A stretch of DNA of 64,000 nt from Fratercula arctica (taxonomy: Eukaryota > Chordata > Aves > Charadriiformes > Alcidae): positions 35,240,727 through 35,304,726 of the forward strand of contig CANTUZ010000001.1 of the NCBI GenBank assembly GCA_947846985.1. The letters run 5' to 3'. Both the position numbers and the translations under genes were made by a program. This document shows positions 1 through 11,225 of this stretch, one piece after another (within the stretch, counting starts at the first letter, position 1; each line of letters begins with the position of its first letter). The notes beneath the pieces are model-generated. The model was not told the DNA's origin. It made no database searches and was given only the letters and a program-made list of their open reading frames with translations.

Positions 1-3000
1 GACGCGGTGAATACAGACCAGGCCGTTCTGTCCCACAGTGTGGCTCCCAACAAGAAATGTAGGTGAAATATCTGTTTCTAATTTCCTTGGAATTTGGCAC
101 ATTCAGCTTGGACATACCTTGGTCTGAGATCACAGATATTTCCAGGGCTTTGTGGCATTTTCCAGGCATTTGTGCCTTTGTCCCCGTGCCCCACCAATCT
201 CCTCCTTGGCAGTATGGATGGGGTCATTCTCCTCTCCCATTTCCATCTCACAGCCAGGTGTCAGTTAGGCTCCCACTAACAGGCACCAGTACAGAGTAAC
301 TAATTTGAGTTATTTTAGTCAGTTGTCTCAGAAGGAGATGAAGTGCCATGGGAGGGATGTATCAAGCCTAGGTGACTAACGCAAATGAAAGGCTGAGCTT
401 TCAGATGGTTGCAGGAAGGGAAGATGACTCCCACTGCAGGAGGTGATTCTGCGGAGTCCTGCCTTGCTTCAGCAGCCATCTGAGAAAAGGAAGCCTCTGG
501 AGAAGGGGAATAACAAATACGCAAAAAAAAGCATATTTCAGTAGGCTGTTAAAAGCCAAAACTGTAACAGGATGAAAGCTTTTTGTCATGACTCTGTTAT
601 TGCTGTTCTGTTACTTTCTTCATCTGCCCTGTTCCCTGCCCCTTCCTACGCACCTCCTGCATCTTTCCTGGGATACGTGGAAGGGAATTCACTGCTGCAT
701 AATCCTTCTTGCAGGACTGTTGTTCCTTCTAGTCAGGAGAGGAAAAGGAGATGATTTCACCTTAGTGTTCATTTGCACTGAATTTTGTACTGGTTACGTT
801 AAGGGCTAATGGTGCCGGCTGCGGCAGCCCCATTTTCCATTATATTCTTCTTGATCAGTTTTGGGAGGGTTTCTGTCTGCTCAAATAAAAACATCTTCAT
901 CTTCCCTTATGCGCATGTTCCTCACACCGTTTTCTGATATGTGAAGTTCTGGCTTCTGTCATCTAGTGATAAGGAAGGAACACAAAGGTTACCCTAAAAT
1001 AATTTTAAAAATATCTCTGTAATAAACTTCACATAATCATTTTGAGTCCTAAAGGAAGATTGTTTTTTGTCTATTTCTTTTAGTGATGTATAAAAAATAT
1101 GATTGTAGCAGAGGGTTCATCAACTCTTCACAAAATAAATGATCATAATGCCCTCTTAATAAACGCATATTGCATTGTATTACAGCAGAGCCTCTTCTGA
1201 GATAATGTTATGTGGATATGAAAAAATCTATTGTGGTTTTAGTTTTAGAGATTTAAATGTCAGCCTTTAGGAAAAATGTTTTTTAAAAGTTGAAAAAAGG
1301 CAACAGACCATTAAATGAAGTGATCCCAAATGAAGTTATTTCTAGAAAGGAAAAAAATGTGTTTTAAATGTTAAAATAAAAGAAAAGGAATTGATTGCAT
1401 TTTAAAAGTTGTGATTTTTAAGTTCGCAAATAAAGCTGTATATTATTTTCTGCTGTACAGGCTCATAGCTTGTTTGTCTTTTTCATATTGATGGAATGGA
1501 AAGCAAATATTTCTCTCCTAAAATTATTAATTTGATGCAAGTAGATTTCCAGTAAAGTGAAAAAGGTTAGTGAGGATTAGAAGACATTGCCTGTACTCAG
1601 ATATTCCACATTACACCAAACCTAAACATTTACAGTGCCCTCAGATCCAGAGGTAAAAATTAACTGTATTAAAAATACCGTGTTCCTGGGTTAGTGCTTA
1701 TCTCATGGTCCTTGGAGGGTAGTAAATGGGCCTATTTTCAAGATGAAAAATAGAGCTGGAATTGAGATTAGGTTTGCCTCTCAGGAGGCATGCTTCCTTT
1801 TAGCGGTGAATAGACAAGCAACAACCACTTGGTCACTGGTCATTTAAATCTGTAAGGCCAGCTTTGCCAGGCTTGTCTCTTACTATTTGTGTGTAACATA
1901 GGAGGAAAAGTATTTTAGTAAATAAATAGGCAAGTCCACCTGCGTGCAACACCACACTTCATGGAACTTGTCAGTGTTAAGCATCTCTCAGAACTACATG
2001 TTTGAAAATGAGCTAGAAGCTTCGCAAATGGAAATCTCTCAGCACTTCCACACACATTTGCTACGATAACCAGTGATGGTAGACAGGAGGCTGAGACGCC
2101 TTTTCAAGTGTCCCTATCTGCCTGACAGCAAGTCTGTTACAGCATACGAGCCGTTGAAAGGCACAAAGCTGAGGAGATGCTACGTGCATTCCCAGTCACC
2201 AGACATCAGTTCGGAGCTTCAGGACAGGAGTCTGGGGAAACTCAGAGCAAGCGAGGGAGACATTGGGATGGTTAAGGCACTGATTCACAAACAGGGAAAC
2301 AAATGTTCAAGATCCCTGTTTAGAGCAAGTGTTCTGCAGCGATTGCAGCAATTTGTGTGCTTGCAATTTGCTTTTGTAGGACAGCCTCTCTCTCCTTTCT
2401 TCAAAATCACGCAGAAATTTTGGAAATCTCTGTAATTTTCAAAGCAGAGCAGTTCCTAGTCGAGTTGTGTGTAAGGTGTTGTGTTGTAAAATGCAACATG
2501 CGCATTTATTTGTATATTTTGGAGACATTGTTTCTTCATTGCAGATCTTAAGACAGGTTGTTGGTTCCCAATGTATGCCTATATACAACAAAAAGCATAA
2601 TTGTTGCCTTGGTGCCTTACAATCACAGGCAATGATCCTTCCTGAAGATGCAGGTATATGCATCTCCTCTCTCGCTCACACAACTAGAGAAAGATACATG
2701 GTATTTCAGATCCGATTTTGTAACTTTATTCTGTTTTGTTGGTTAGTTTCATTGAGGTAATGACTGAAGATGTAAAATTAACAAGATCAATGAAGATATT
2801 AGTAGATGTCGAAAGGGGTTGTGCACGATGCATCTTCGTTCTCTTGGGAGATCTGGGATAAATAGCAAAGCTGACGCCTCAGGCCCTCTCAGAAAAATAT
2901 GTCTGTTTCTGTAGTATCATTAAGAATAGAAAGAAGTCCTGAGACCTAATGACTGCCAGTTTTGAATGCAGACAGTGCAGGCAAGTTGAAGACTTCTTCA

Positions 3001-4030
3001 ACAGTCAATGGACACTAAAAAAATCCCAGTAGAGTATTCAGCTGACCTACTGTATACAACTATTCCAGGGTGTGATGAATCCCTTTAATGTCTGTGCTCA
3101 GCTCTTCACTACCATTTGTGGGAGTTCAGATAACTTACACTAGAAGTTTAACTTTTCAATGGTTGCAGTTAAGTGAATTGAATCCCATGTACTATCGAAT
3201 TCAAGGAGAATGCTCACAGCAGCATTTGCCTTCTAATTCTACCAGATGCAGAATCAGAACTTGCATTATGATACAGCATGCTGTAACATGTTTGGGAGTA
3301 CTTACAATTAGATACCCCATATGAAGCCAACAAAGCCTTTGCCTTGACAGTATATGTCTATCTGCATTTTATGGCAGTTTGTCATAATTTTGCCTGCCTA
3401 TAGCAGTTTATGGTCATAATAAGATATTGACATATTTAACAGCAGCTGTTTAAATTTTCATAAATATCATAAATGCCAACCATTCCATTAAAACAAAAAC
3501 AGAAACAAAAGGCATAAAAATTTGGTGAGAGGCAGATCCCTAATGTTTTAAAAAATAAAAATTATCTTAACCACTAGATTGTGGCTGGCAGGGACAGTAG
3601 CATATTGCTATAGCAATATACAGCAAATATAATAGCTAAATAAGAAAAATCCATGTAGGAAAAAATTCCAAGTGAAATAAAAAACATCCACAAATTGTAA
3701 AATCAGAAATTTTATGAGAAGTCCTAAGACAAAAAAGTTTTCAGGATTAAAAAGAAATTGTCCAAGTCTTATTTTTCCTATAGAAATTTTGAGTCCCATT
3801 CAGTCATGAAAAAGCCTTCAATTTGTCAATTTTTTTTTTCCCATTGAAATAACCAAAATACACCAGTTGTGTACAGAAACTACTGTTTAGTAAGACTAAG
3901 CTAGAATCTTATGATTATGTACAGAAATAACTTGTTAATATCATCTCTGTATGTACATAATCAGAGCTATTAAAACAGTGGATTACAAAACTACAGGGAG
4001 TTTTTCTCTTTTTTTTTTGTCCCCCCTTAG
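1..4030. other. AT-rich non-coding stretch, no gene identified
   Basis: No recognisable exon, RNA gene or young transposon is visible. The segment 2073-2435 holds an open frame of 120 codons on + in locally GC-richer DNA. It has no family resemblance, no clear splice sites and no repeat character, so I treat it as chance or possible non-coding transcript sequence. A perfect 18-bp palindrome lies at 3602-3619. Several A or T runs and AATAAA-like words occur but have no gene context. Confidence 0.6.
3602..3619. repeat. Perfect 18-bp palindrome
   Basis: The sequence ATATTGCTATAGCAATAT is its own reverse complement with no loop. It sits in AT-rich unique DNA with no gene nearby. It may be fortuitous in such composition. 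Confidence 0.7.
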
Positions 4031-4145
4031 AAATCTAGATGGATGGTGGCTTCCTCTGTGAAATCATTTTGTCCTGCACTCCAAGATAAGTTCTGTCTTT
4101 CTCTATCACATAACCTAGAAGATGAAGTGATCTGCAACAGAATTT
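4031..4145 (+). other. Candidate 115-bp exon (unrecognised)
   Basis: A strong 3' splice-site pattern lies directly upstream: a long pyrimidine tract from about 4001 ending in CCTTAG at 4030. A consensus-like donor, GTAAGT, lies at 4146-4151. One frame is open across the whole interval, starting at 4031, and encodes a 38-residue segment with no domain I recognise. A true exon would need matching neighbours, and none is apparent within a few kb. Such an acceptor and donor pair can arise by chance in pyrimidine-rich intronic DNA. Seen: the splice motifs and the open frame. Inferred: exon status. Confidence 0.25.
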
Positions 4146-5497
4146 GTAAGTATACTATTGATGTATCCATGCAGCAGCTGATCTTAATGACAGCAGGGTT
4201 CCTTCAAGAACATGTATGGATCATTTAATTTTACAGTTCTTTCACTTATTAGAAGCTTACAGTCATCATTACAGATGTACTTGTGAGCAGATGTTTTCCC
4301 ACTTAACACATTAACTCCCATGGAAGTACTGACTGTTTGGTGCAAATGCATTTGGGTTGTCATCCAAACCCAGAGAGGAGTCCCACTGATTTAAATAGGA
4401 TCAGATGTGTGCTAGCTTTTTGATCTGTTTTTACAGAGAAGAGATCTCCTAGAAAATTGGTTACAGAAACAATTAATTACTTTGAAAGTAATAAGGTTTA
4501 GAAGCCTATGTCTTAACTCTTTGGAACGTGAGTTTTTAAATCTTTTTTTTAAAGGCATATCATATATAGAGAAGAACATTAATGATATTCTGATAGGCAA
4601 AATCAGGCAATACGTTGTCACACTTTTTGTCTTTCATGCCATAACTCCTATGTGGCTTAACATTTAATGAGGAAATGGTTTCATCCTATTTAGCCATAGC
4701 AGACCAAAGCCCTCTACACTCATAGTCCAGGTAAACATCTCAAGCACCAGGTTGTTGATTTAGCCAACTGTGTCGCCCGATCTACCCATTTCTGTATCAT
4801 TGTGTATATGGGGATGCAGGGTATGGGGACCAGGAGGAGAGAGAGAGAAAAGGCACAGCTTATTCACTTGGAAACACAGTTGAAAATATAACTTTTTAAA
4901 GAAATATGGACATCTAATTCTATCTTCCAGACTCCAGTTGAGTAGCAAGAACATTTATTGTAGTCATGTAAAATGACATATTTGATGTAGTCTTGCAGCG
5001 TCTCGTGTTACAGAGCCAGGGGCAATAAGTTACAATAGGAAATTCTCAATGTACTAATCTGCAAACAAAATGAACTTATCAAAATATAGAAATAAATGAA
5101 ATGGAGGCTTAAATTCTTTTAATCTTTTAATCAAAAGCTTAGTGGTAGAATGTTATAATGAAGACCCCACATTATCAAGTCTTCATTACTTGAACGCTAA
5201 ATTCATTAGTGTTACTATGAAGTTTCATAAATTATTTAAACTAGCCTTGTCAAAATAAATGAACAAAGTATGTTCTGTGATACTGTAACGGCTTTTTTTC
5301 TTTTTTGCTTTTTTTTTTGTTGCATTCTTCACATTGTGCTTGCTTGTGTGCTTGATATTTCACAGGATTGGTTGATTCACAGTGGAGACCTGCTTTAATG
5401 CCTATTAATGTTAGTGGGAGTGTTACAACTAAGCTTGGTGGGAGTCTAAGTGGACCCTGAGTGTCCCAGTATCAATAAAAATAAGTAATGTTCTATT

Positions 5498-5615
5498 GTT
5501 ATCCCTAATTAGCCTGCAAGCATTATAGAGCAGGGCCTGTCTTTGACTCTGTGATTGTACAGCACTTACCACAATGGGGCCTCCATTCTGATTGGAATAT
5601 CTCCATTAATATAAT
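5498..5615 (+). repeat. Ancient amniote interspersed-repeat relic
   Basis: The stretch contains in order words like TAGAGCAGGGCCTGTCTTTG, GATTGTACAGCACTTACC and ACAATGGGGCC. I recognise these from a very abundant ancient repeat tail found in turtles, crocodilians and birds (blocks like 'gtacagcacctagcacaatggggcc'). The family name is uncertain to me; it could be a SINE or an L3/CR1-like LINE tail. It is heavily diverged and boundaries are approximate. Only the resemblance is claimed. Confidence 0.45.
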
Positions 5616-6775
5616 AGTTCTCCTGTGAATGCAACTATTTTAAATTTCTGCCATGTGCTCAGGGTATTTTTTATTAATTACCTGCTTTTCAAAAGTTCTA
5701 ATCTGTGCAAGACAGTGGATAAATAAAATATGTACCATAAAATCTGTCAAATAGCTGTTATCAAGAATTATGGAAACATTTTAAGAGCATTTTTAATAAT
5801 AGTCAAATGGTGAGAACAGAAAAAAATATGGTGTTTGAGAGGGAATTTAATATTTTTTTTTTTAATGCATACACACATACATAAATAAATGTATGAATAT
5901 ATACATATTTATTTTTGTTTATGCATCAACATAAAAACTTCGGGCCAGTTTGTAATCTGCTGCTTCAACAGATGACCAGCTGGCTGTGAGCTCCATCCGA
6001 AGTGTTATTTTTTAGGAAACCAACACAGCAGACACCCCAAAAGGAGTAAGGAGGAGATGGAAAAATGTTGCATAGCTGAAGGGGTGTTACAATGAACATC
6101 TGATGCTAATTAAAAGAAGATAATTCCTATGACAGCTTTTCTTTTAAGGTAGTGTAGTTCTACTCTCCTCAACATGGGATTCTGCCCAATAATCATACTG
6201 GGTGCAAATACTGGATGAGAATTTTATTACATGAGGCAAAAATGGAAAAGCTCAACTCCGATCATTCCTGCCAAACACTTGGTCCTGCAGATCCTTAAAT
6301 TTATATGGCATTCTCATATAAGGTGGAGAGAAAAGTTACTATTTGAACTTGATCTTCAAGAAGGTAAAATCAAACTTTATTTCTAAATACTAAAAAGGGA
6401 AATAAAAAAAAAAAAGATAATATATCTTTCTAAATAAAAATAGTCTCAGAAAATATTTTAGTGAAGAAAATTAGATGTTCCAGGTCTATATGCATCATCT
6501 GCATCTCATTGATGTACAGTACACTTTTACTGAATTTATTCAGCTTTAGAATTCCACTGGATAATCATGCACTGAGTGTGAGTACTGGGGAAAGGGTGTT
6601 ATTCTTAAATTATAATAGCTCTGATTTGTTTGGTTGGATAAATTCCTATTAGTGTGTGCGTGCGTGCGTGTGTAGGAGAGAAGCTGCTGATACTTTTCTC
6701 AGTTCTTCAGTAATCTCATTTTCAGTCTCAGAAAAGCCTAGTGGGTTTTGGGTTGGTTTTGTGTTGGGTTATTTT

Positions 6776-6792
6776 TGTTGTTGTTGTTGTTG
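6776..6792. repeat. (TTG)n microsatellite
   Basis: About six tandem TTG units, read directly from the sequence. Confidence 0.85.
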
Positions 6793-7728
6793 ATACAGCA
6801 AATACTGCTGGCCAGAAATATTGCTGTATTTCATAGCCAACGTCCTATTGATGTGAAAGGAAAATGTTCCCCCTTCTTTAGAGTTAAATCCTGAACCATC
6901 CGACTGTCACATTCATAGTGCATATGCATAACCCCTAACCTGACTATGCACTTTAGCAGAAGATTAAATCAAAGTCCTGTCTCATGGAGGCAGTAGGAAT
7001 CTGCCATCACAGAGCAGTAGATCCAAAAGCAATTTTCTCTGTACTGCAAAATGAATTTGTGGGGAGTCCCTTCATGTGTCCAAGCTCTTGGAAAATAGAA
7101 TTGCAGCAATATGTTTCATGCTTTTTATTTGTGTGGCACAGTGAAGGGACAGTTGCTTCCCAAAAGCACTGTTTCAATCTATTTATTTGGAGACTCAGCT
7201 CTGCATTGCTACCTGCCTGGAACACTCTCATACCGAAGAGTAAGAACACAAGATTTCTTTCTCGTGAAAGTTTGTATTCTGCAGAAATTGATAAGTATAC
7301 CAGAGAAGACTGGCATGGTGTAATGCCACATTCTGGCTCAGTTTGAACCCTTATAGCAGATAAATACAAAATATCATACCAGATGTCTGCTTAAAATGCA
7401 AGGGCTCTGCTTGTGAATCTTATGTAAGGTTCAGCATCGCTCGTTCTCACAGTTGACTGGGAAGTGGGTCTGGCTCCCAGCCCAGGTCTCTCACACAATG
7501 ATTAACCTGAGACTACATGGCACCATCTGGTACTGTCTCAGGTAGGAAACATATATAAATGACTGAACAGTTACACTTTTCCCTCTGTAAGCAGAGTAAT
7601 ATTTGAGGAATGGCACCTTTTTCTTTTCCCCAGCAGAACTGCCTTGAAATATTTAATGCATAGGTAAAACTTACACTCAGTACTAAACCCTCTCCCCAAA
7701 ACCTGTCTGGAAGTCTTTGCTTCCTGCC

Positions 7729-7817
7729 TTCTTTTTTATACCCTTTCTTTCTGTCTCCCTCTCTTTCTCTTCTTCCCTCCCACCCTTCCTCCCTCTCACC
7801 CTTCCTCTTTCTTTCTT
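7729..7817. repeat. Polypyrimidine (CT-rich) tract
   Basis: Nearly uninterrupted pyrimidines on + (CCCTTTCTTTC, CTCCCTCTC and similar). The opposite strand is purine-rich and creates a spurious Lys/Glu/Arg-rich open frame. Confidence 0.85.
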
Positions 7818-10800
7818 GTGCCTGGGGGCTTGATTCAACTGGAGACCTAGATCTGTCACCTTTTATGGTTTTGGCTGGAGAAATACTTCTGTAGGAGCTT
7901 TTGGTAAGTGAGCAGGTGAAGTAAATAACCAGGTCAGAAAGAGTGATGAGTCTCAGGGCTGACGTGATGGCGCCACCACCATTTCTAACATCTAAGCAGA
8001 CCATCCTAGACGTGGCTCTTTGGAAATACCTCATGCTCAATGTAAATGAATGTTCACGCAAGGAAGCAATGTTAAAAAGGGGAAAATGCAAACAGAAAGG
8101 ATCACAGGCTTCCATCTTTTCTTTATCTCTCTCTCTTCCTTGGGTGGTCATATGTTTCAGTGCCTTAAGAATAGTAGGGTTTTGCTGCCCTTCTACATTT
8201 TAAAACACAGAAGCTGACCCTTTCACCCTTCTCTGTGTTTCTAATGAATCTGTTGTGCCTTGAAAATCATGAAGTGTGAAATATGGAGGTCATAAAATGT
8301 GAAACAGCTGAGGATTTGAGATTTCTTTGATTCAGGATTTCACAGGCCTAGTTTTCTATAATGCCTGCTCTGAGGCCAGCAATATCAAAGCTGTTAGAAC
8401 AGGGACTGAAGTGGTTGTATGGCAGCCACTTCTCTAGCCAGCAGCAGCTAGGAGGAATCTTCCTATAGAGGTGGAGCCGAGTCAGTTTCCAAAACAGCTC
8501 TCATGACTTTTTCCCCCCTGTACTTGTGTATTTCATAAGCAGGAAATCTGAAATAAGAGCAAATTTATAGGATTCATAGACCTTGTGGCTACAGTTCTAA
8601 CCCTTCATGAGAACCAAAACCCATGGATATAAAATTAAACAGTGAGGACACAGGATACTACAATGGAGCAGTTGTGGCAGACAGTAGTATGTTGTGGCAG
8701 AATGTGTTTGAGGCCACACAACAGGTTCAAACATAGTCTGAGCACTTGATGCTATTAAATAATTGGGAATGATTAATTCTTTCTTTCTCTGCAAATTGTG
8801 CCAAAAGTACCAACTTTTTCATAACTATTACATACAATCTCTCCTTTTTTTTTTTTTAATAAATAAAATCTTTTAAAAGCACATGGGTTATTAGAAAATA
8901 TTTAAACAGCTTTGTGTAATGTTATTCTAGGTGTTGGAAATTATAAAAGCTTGGGCAGGTGTGGTTAGGACTCTGCTCTTCTTTATGTTGTGCTCCAGCA
9001 GCTGGACTCAACTGGTAAACTCCTTTGTACTTTGACTTCTGCTCCTAGAAGGTTCCTAAACACAGTAGGTAACTTTCAGAGATCTGTTGAACCGTTAAGG
9101 CAGCTAAAGATAGCTGGGCCAGCAAGGAAACACCAAGATGGGTTGTGATGTTGGAAAGGCATCCCCAATAGACAAGGAGGAATCTCATACCGCAGCAGGA
9201 TAGATGGAACAGTTCCCAGCTTCTTCACCAAAAGCATGTAGCAGTTCATATCTAGGAAACTCTTAAATGTTTAAAATTATTTTACTGTAAGTTTAAGTTC
9301 CTCAGAAAGAGATGGTAACACTGGATAAGGTTTGACATTACAGACCACAAAGCAAGCATTGTACCTGTCCCTGGATGTTCACATCAAGAAAAAGAGGCAA
9401 TATTTACGGAAGTGTAAGGGGTTATGACTATGTTTAATGGGATGGAATTAAGGACAGACAGATGTAAGCTGAAAAGTATCAAAAAATTCCTCATACTGAT
9501 ATGCCTGATAATATAGAAGACATTCCAAAAGGAAGTTGCAAAAGAACCGTCAATGCTAAACAATAGATTGTAATGATGAATTCTTCATTGGCAGCAACAT
9601 GAACTAGGCAGCCCAACAGAGCTTTTCCATCCTTGGCTTCCATTATTCTATGGTAAAATTAGAAGGCAAATAAGCAGAACTGTTCATGACAGCCTTATCT
9701 TTTTTTTGCCAGTAGGAGAACGCTCACTGTTACCCAAGCTAATCATGCTGCACTATAACTTCAACAGTTTATATTGGATATTATTATAGGTACATATCAC
9801 TATAACATAGTGCTTTCATTTTGAGCCCATCATGGTGCTGTAACAGTTTCCTAGCAAAACACGTTAAATTTAAAGGGGAAAAATGAGTGGGAAGTATAGT
9901 ACTCAATTATATCTACTGTGGCTTCTGTTTTAGGGGTTTTATCGTTAGGCTTGGTTTTCATTACTAGTTCACAATAGCAGCTGGAATTTACTTTCTGTGT
10001 GTGTCATTTTAGTTTGAGGGTCTCCAGGGCTTTTAAATGCATTCAGCCTTTCCTATACTGTGGTATTTATTTTGCTTGCCTGCTTTTCTGTAGTTTTTAA
10101 TTTCATTGAAATTAATTGTTGTTTAGATCAATGATTTGCAAATGTCAGCATACTGATGGGATGCTACGGAAGAAAAAAGTCTTCATTGAGATTTCATGAG
10201 TTGTGGGGACACTTACTACCTACACAAATACCGTGATTACTAAAACTCAAGAAACTCTTTCATTTGAGATGGTAAAAAGAAACTGTAACCTTTGTATGCA
10301 ATACTAGAAGTTAGGTCCATATCACGCAGAAGGAATAATGCTCCTTAAATTATTTATCATGTTCCTGGGGGCAAATGGATGCCTTTATGGAGCCAAAGAT
10401 ATCCTATTTTCTTGACTACTGCATACTTTGGGGAAAAATTCTTTGAAATGCCAGAAATTATTTACATAAAACAGAAGCTCTTGTTCATCAAGGAATTCAT
10501 CCACCGCTCTGAATACAGATCCAATTAGCAACTAGACACGGGTCGCTTTAGGGAGTTTAAATAAATCCCTCCTAAAAAAAAATAAAAATATATCAATATA
10601 TATATAAGGTTGGCTGTACTCCAAGATTGACAGATTGAGGGGCAGAGCACTGAGGTACTCAAAAATATGATCTCAGAACTGTGGTTATAACTCTTCTTCC
10701 AGATGTACACAAATATACGCCCATTTCACATTTGTCAAAAAGTAAGGATTTTGCAAGAGAACAGTCTGTGTATTTCTCCGGGTGCCAGAGGATATGATTT

Positions 10801-11054
10801 GCTGGTGCTATGTTATGGCTTGAGGTTATGGTCAGCCATGCTGACCATTTTCTGCTTTCATGTTAGTAGCATCCACCTCTGTGCGATGTCTTGGTGGCTT
10901 CATCACCTAGACTTGTACTGGGAATGGCTGGCAGGGCTGAGCAGGGGGGATGGTGTGCAGAGAAGGCTGGTTCTGCAGCCAGGCAGGGGAGCCCATGGAG
11001 CTCCAGCTCACACAAAAGCAGCAGCTGATAGGGGCAACAGACGTGGGTGAGATG

Positions 11055-11220
11055 GTCTTGGGGAAGACATGGGGAAAGGTGCTCAGGGAGACATGGAGAG
11101 AAGCTCTTGGAGGAGTTTTAATGGGACAGGCTCTTGGGAAGATATGTAGAAGAGAGGTTCTTGGGAAGACGCACAGGTGAGAGGCTTTTGGGACAAAATG
11201 CAGGGAAAGGCTTTTGAGGC
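11055..11220 (+). repeat. Degenerate 26-27 bp minisatellite, about 6 units
   Basis: Units begin with a CTCTTGGGAAGA-like core at about 11056, 11082, 11104, 11131, 11158, 11185 and 11211. Most are 26-27 bp apart; one is 22 bp. Because 27 is a multiple of 3, a short open frame across the array shows a repeated V/A-L-G-K motif. This frame is not evidence of a gene. The array ends six bases before a CR1 3' tail, so the CR1 inserted at or beside it. Confidence 0.75.
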
Positions 11221-11225
11221 CTCCT

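Larger units (their letters stand above)
4152..11054. other. AT-rich non-coding stretch with low-complexity tracts
   Basis: No gene is identifiable. It contains an ancient repeat relic at 5498-5615, a (TTG)n run at 6776-6792, a short GTGC/GT-rich run near 6654-6674 and a polypyrimidine tract at 7729-7817. AT-rich tracts occur near 5850-5930 and 10575-10610. A TATAAAAG word at 8943-8950 has no supporting promoter context. Open frames at 6984-7369 (both strands) and 7513-8151 (minus) have no family resemblance; the latter owes its length to the purine-rich strand of the pyrimidine tract. Confidence 0.6.

Noticed and set aside
2073..2435. 120-codon open frame on plus
   Set aside because: No recognisable motif, no supporting splice sites or promoter; consistent with chance in a slightly GC-richer patch.
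6984..7369. 120-codon open frames on both strands
   Set aside because: Mutually antisense frames of equal length with no family resemblance; chance openness of one segment.
7513..8151. 212-codon open frame on minus with Lys/Glu/Arg-rich middle
   Set aside because: Its length depends on the purine strand of the pyrimidine tract at 7729-7817. No domain, no splice context and no family resemblance.
8943..8990. TATAAAAG followed by a pyrimidine-rich possible start site
   Set aside because: No downstream gene, no CpG-rich promoter; the word is frequent in AT-rich DNA.
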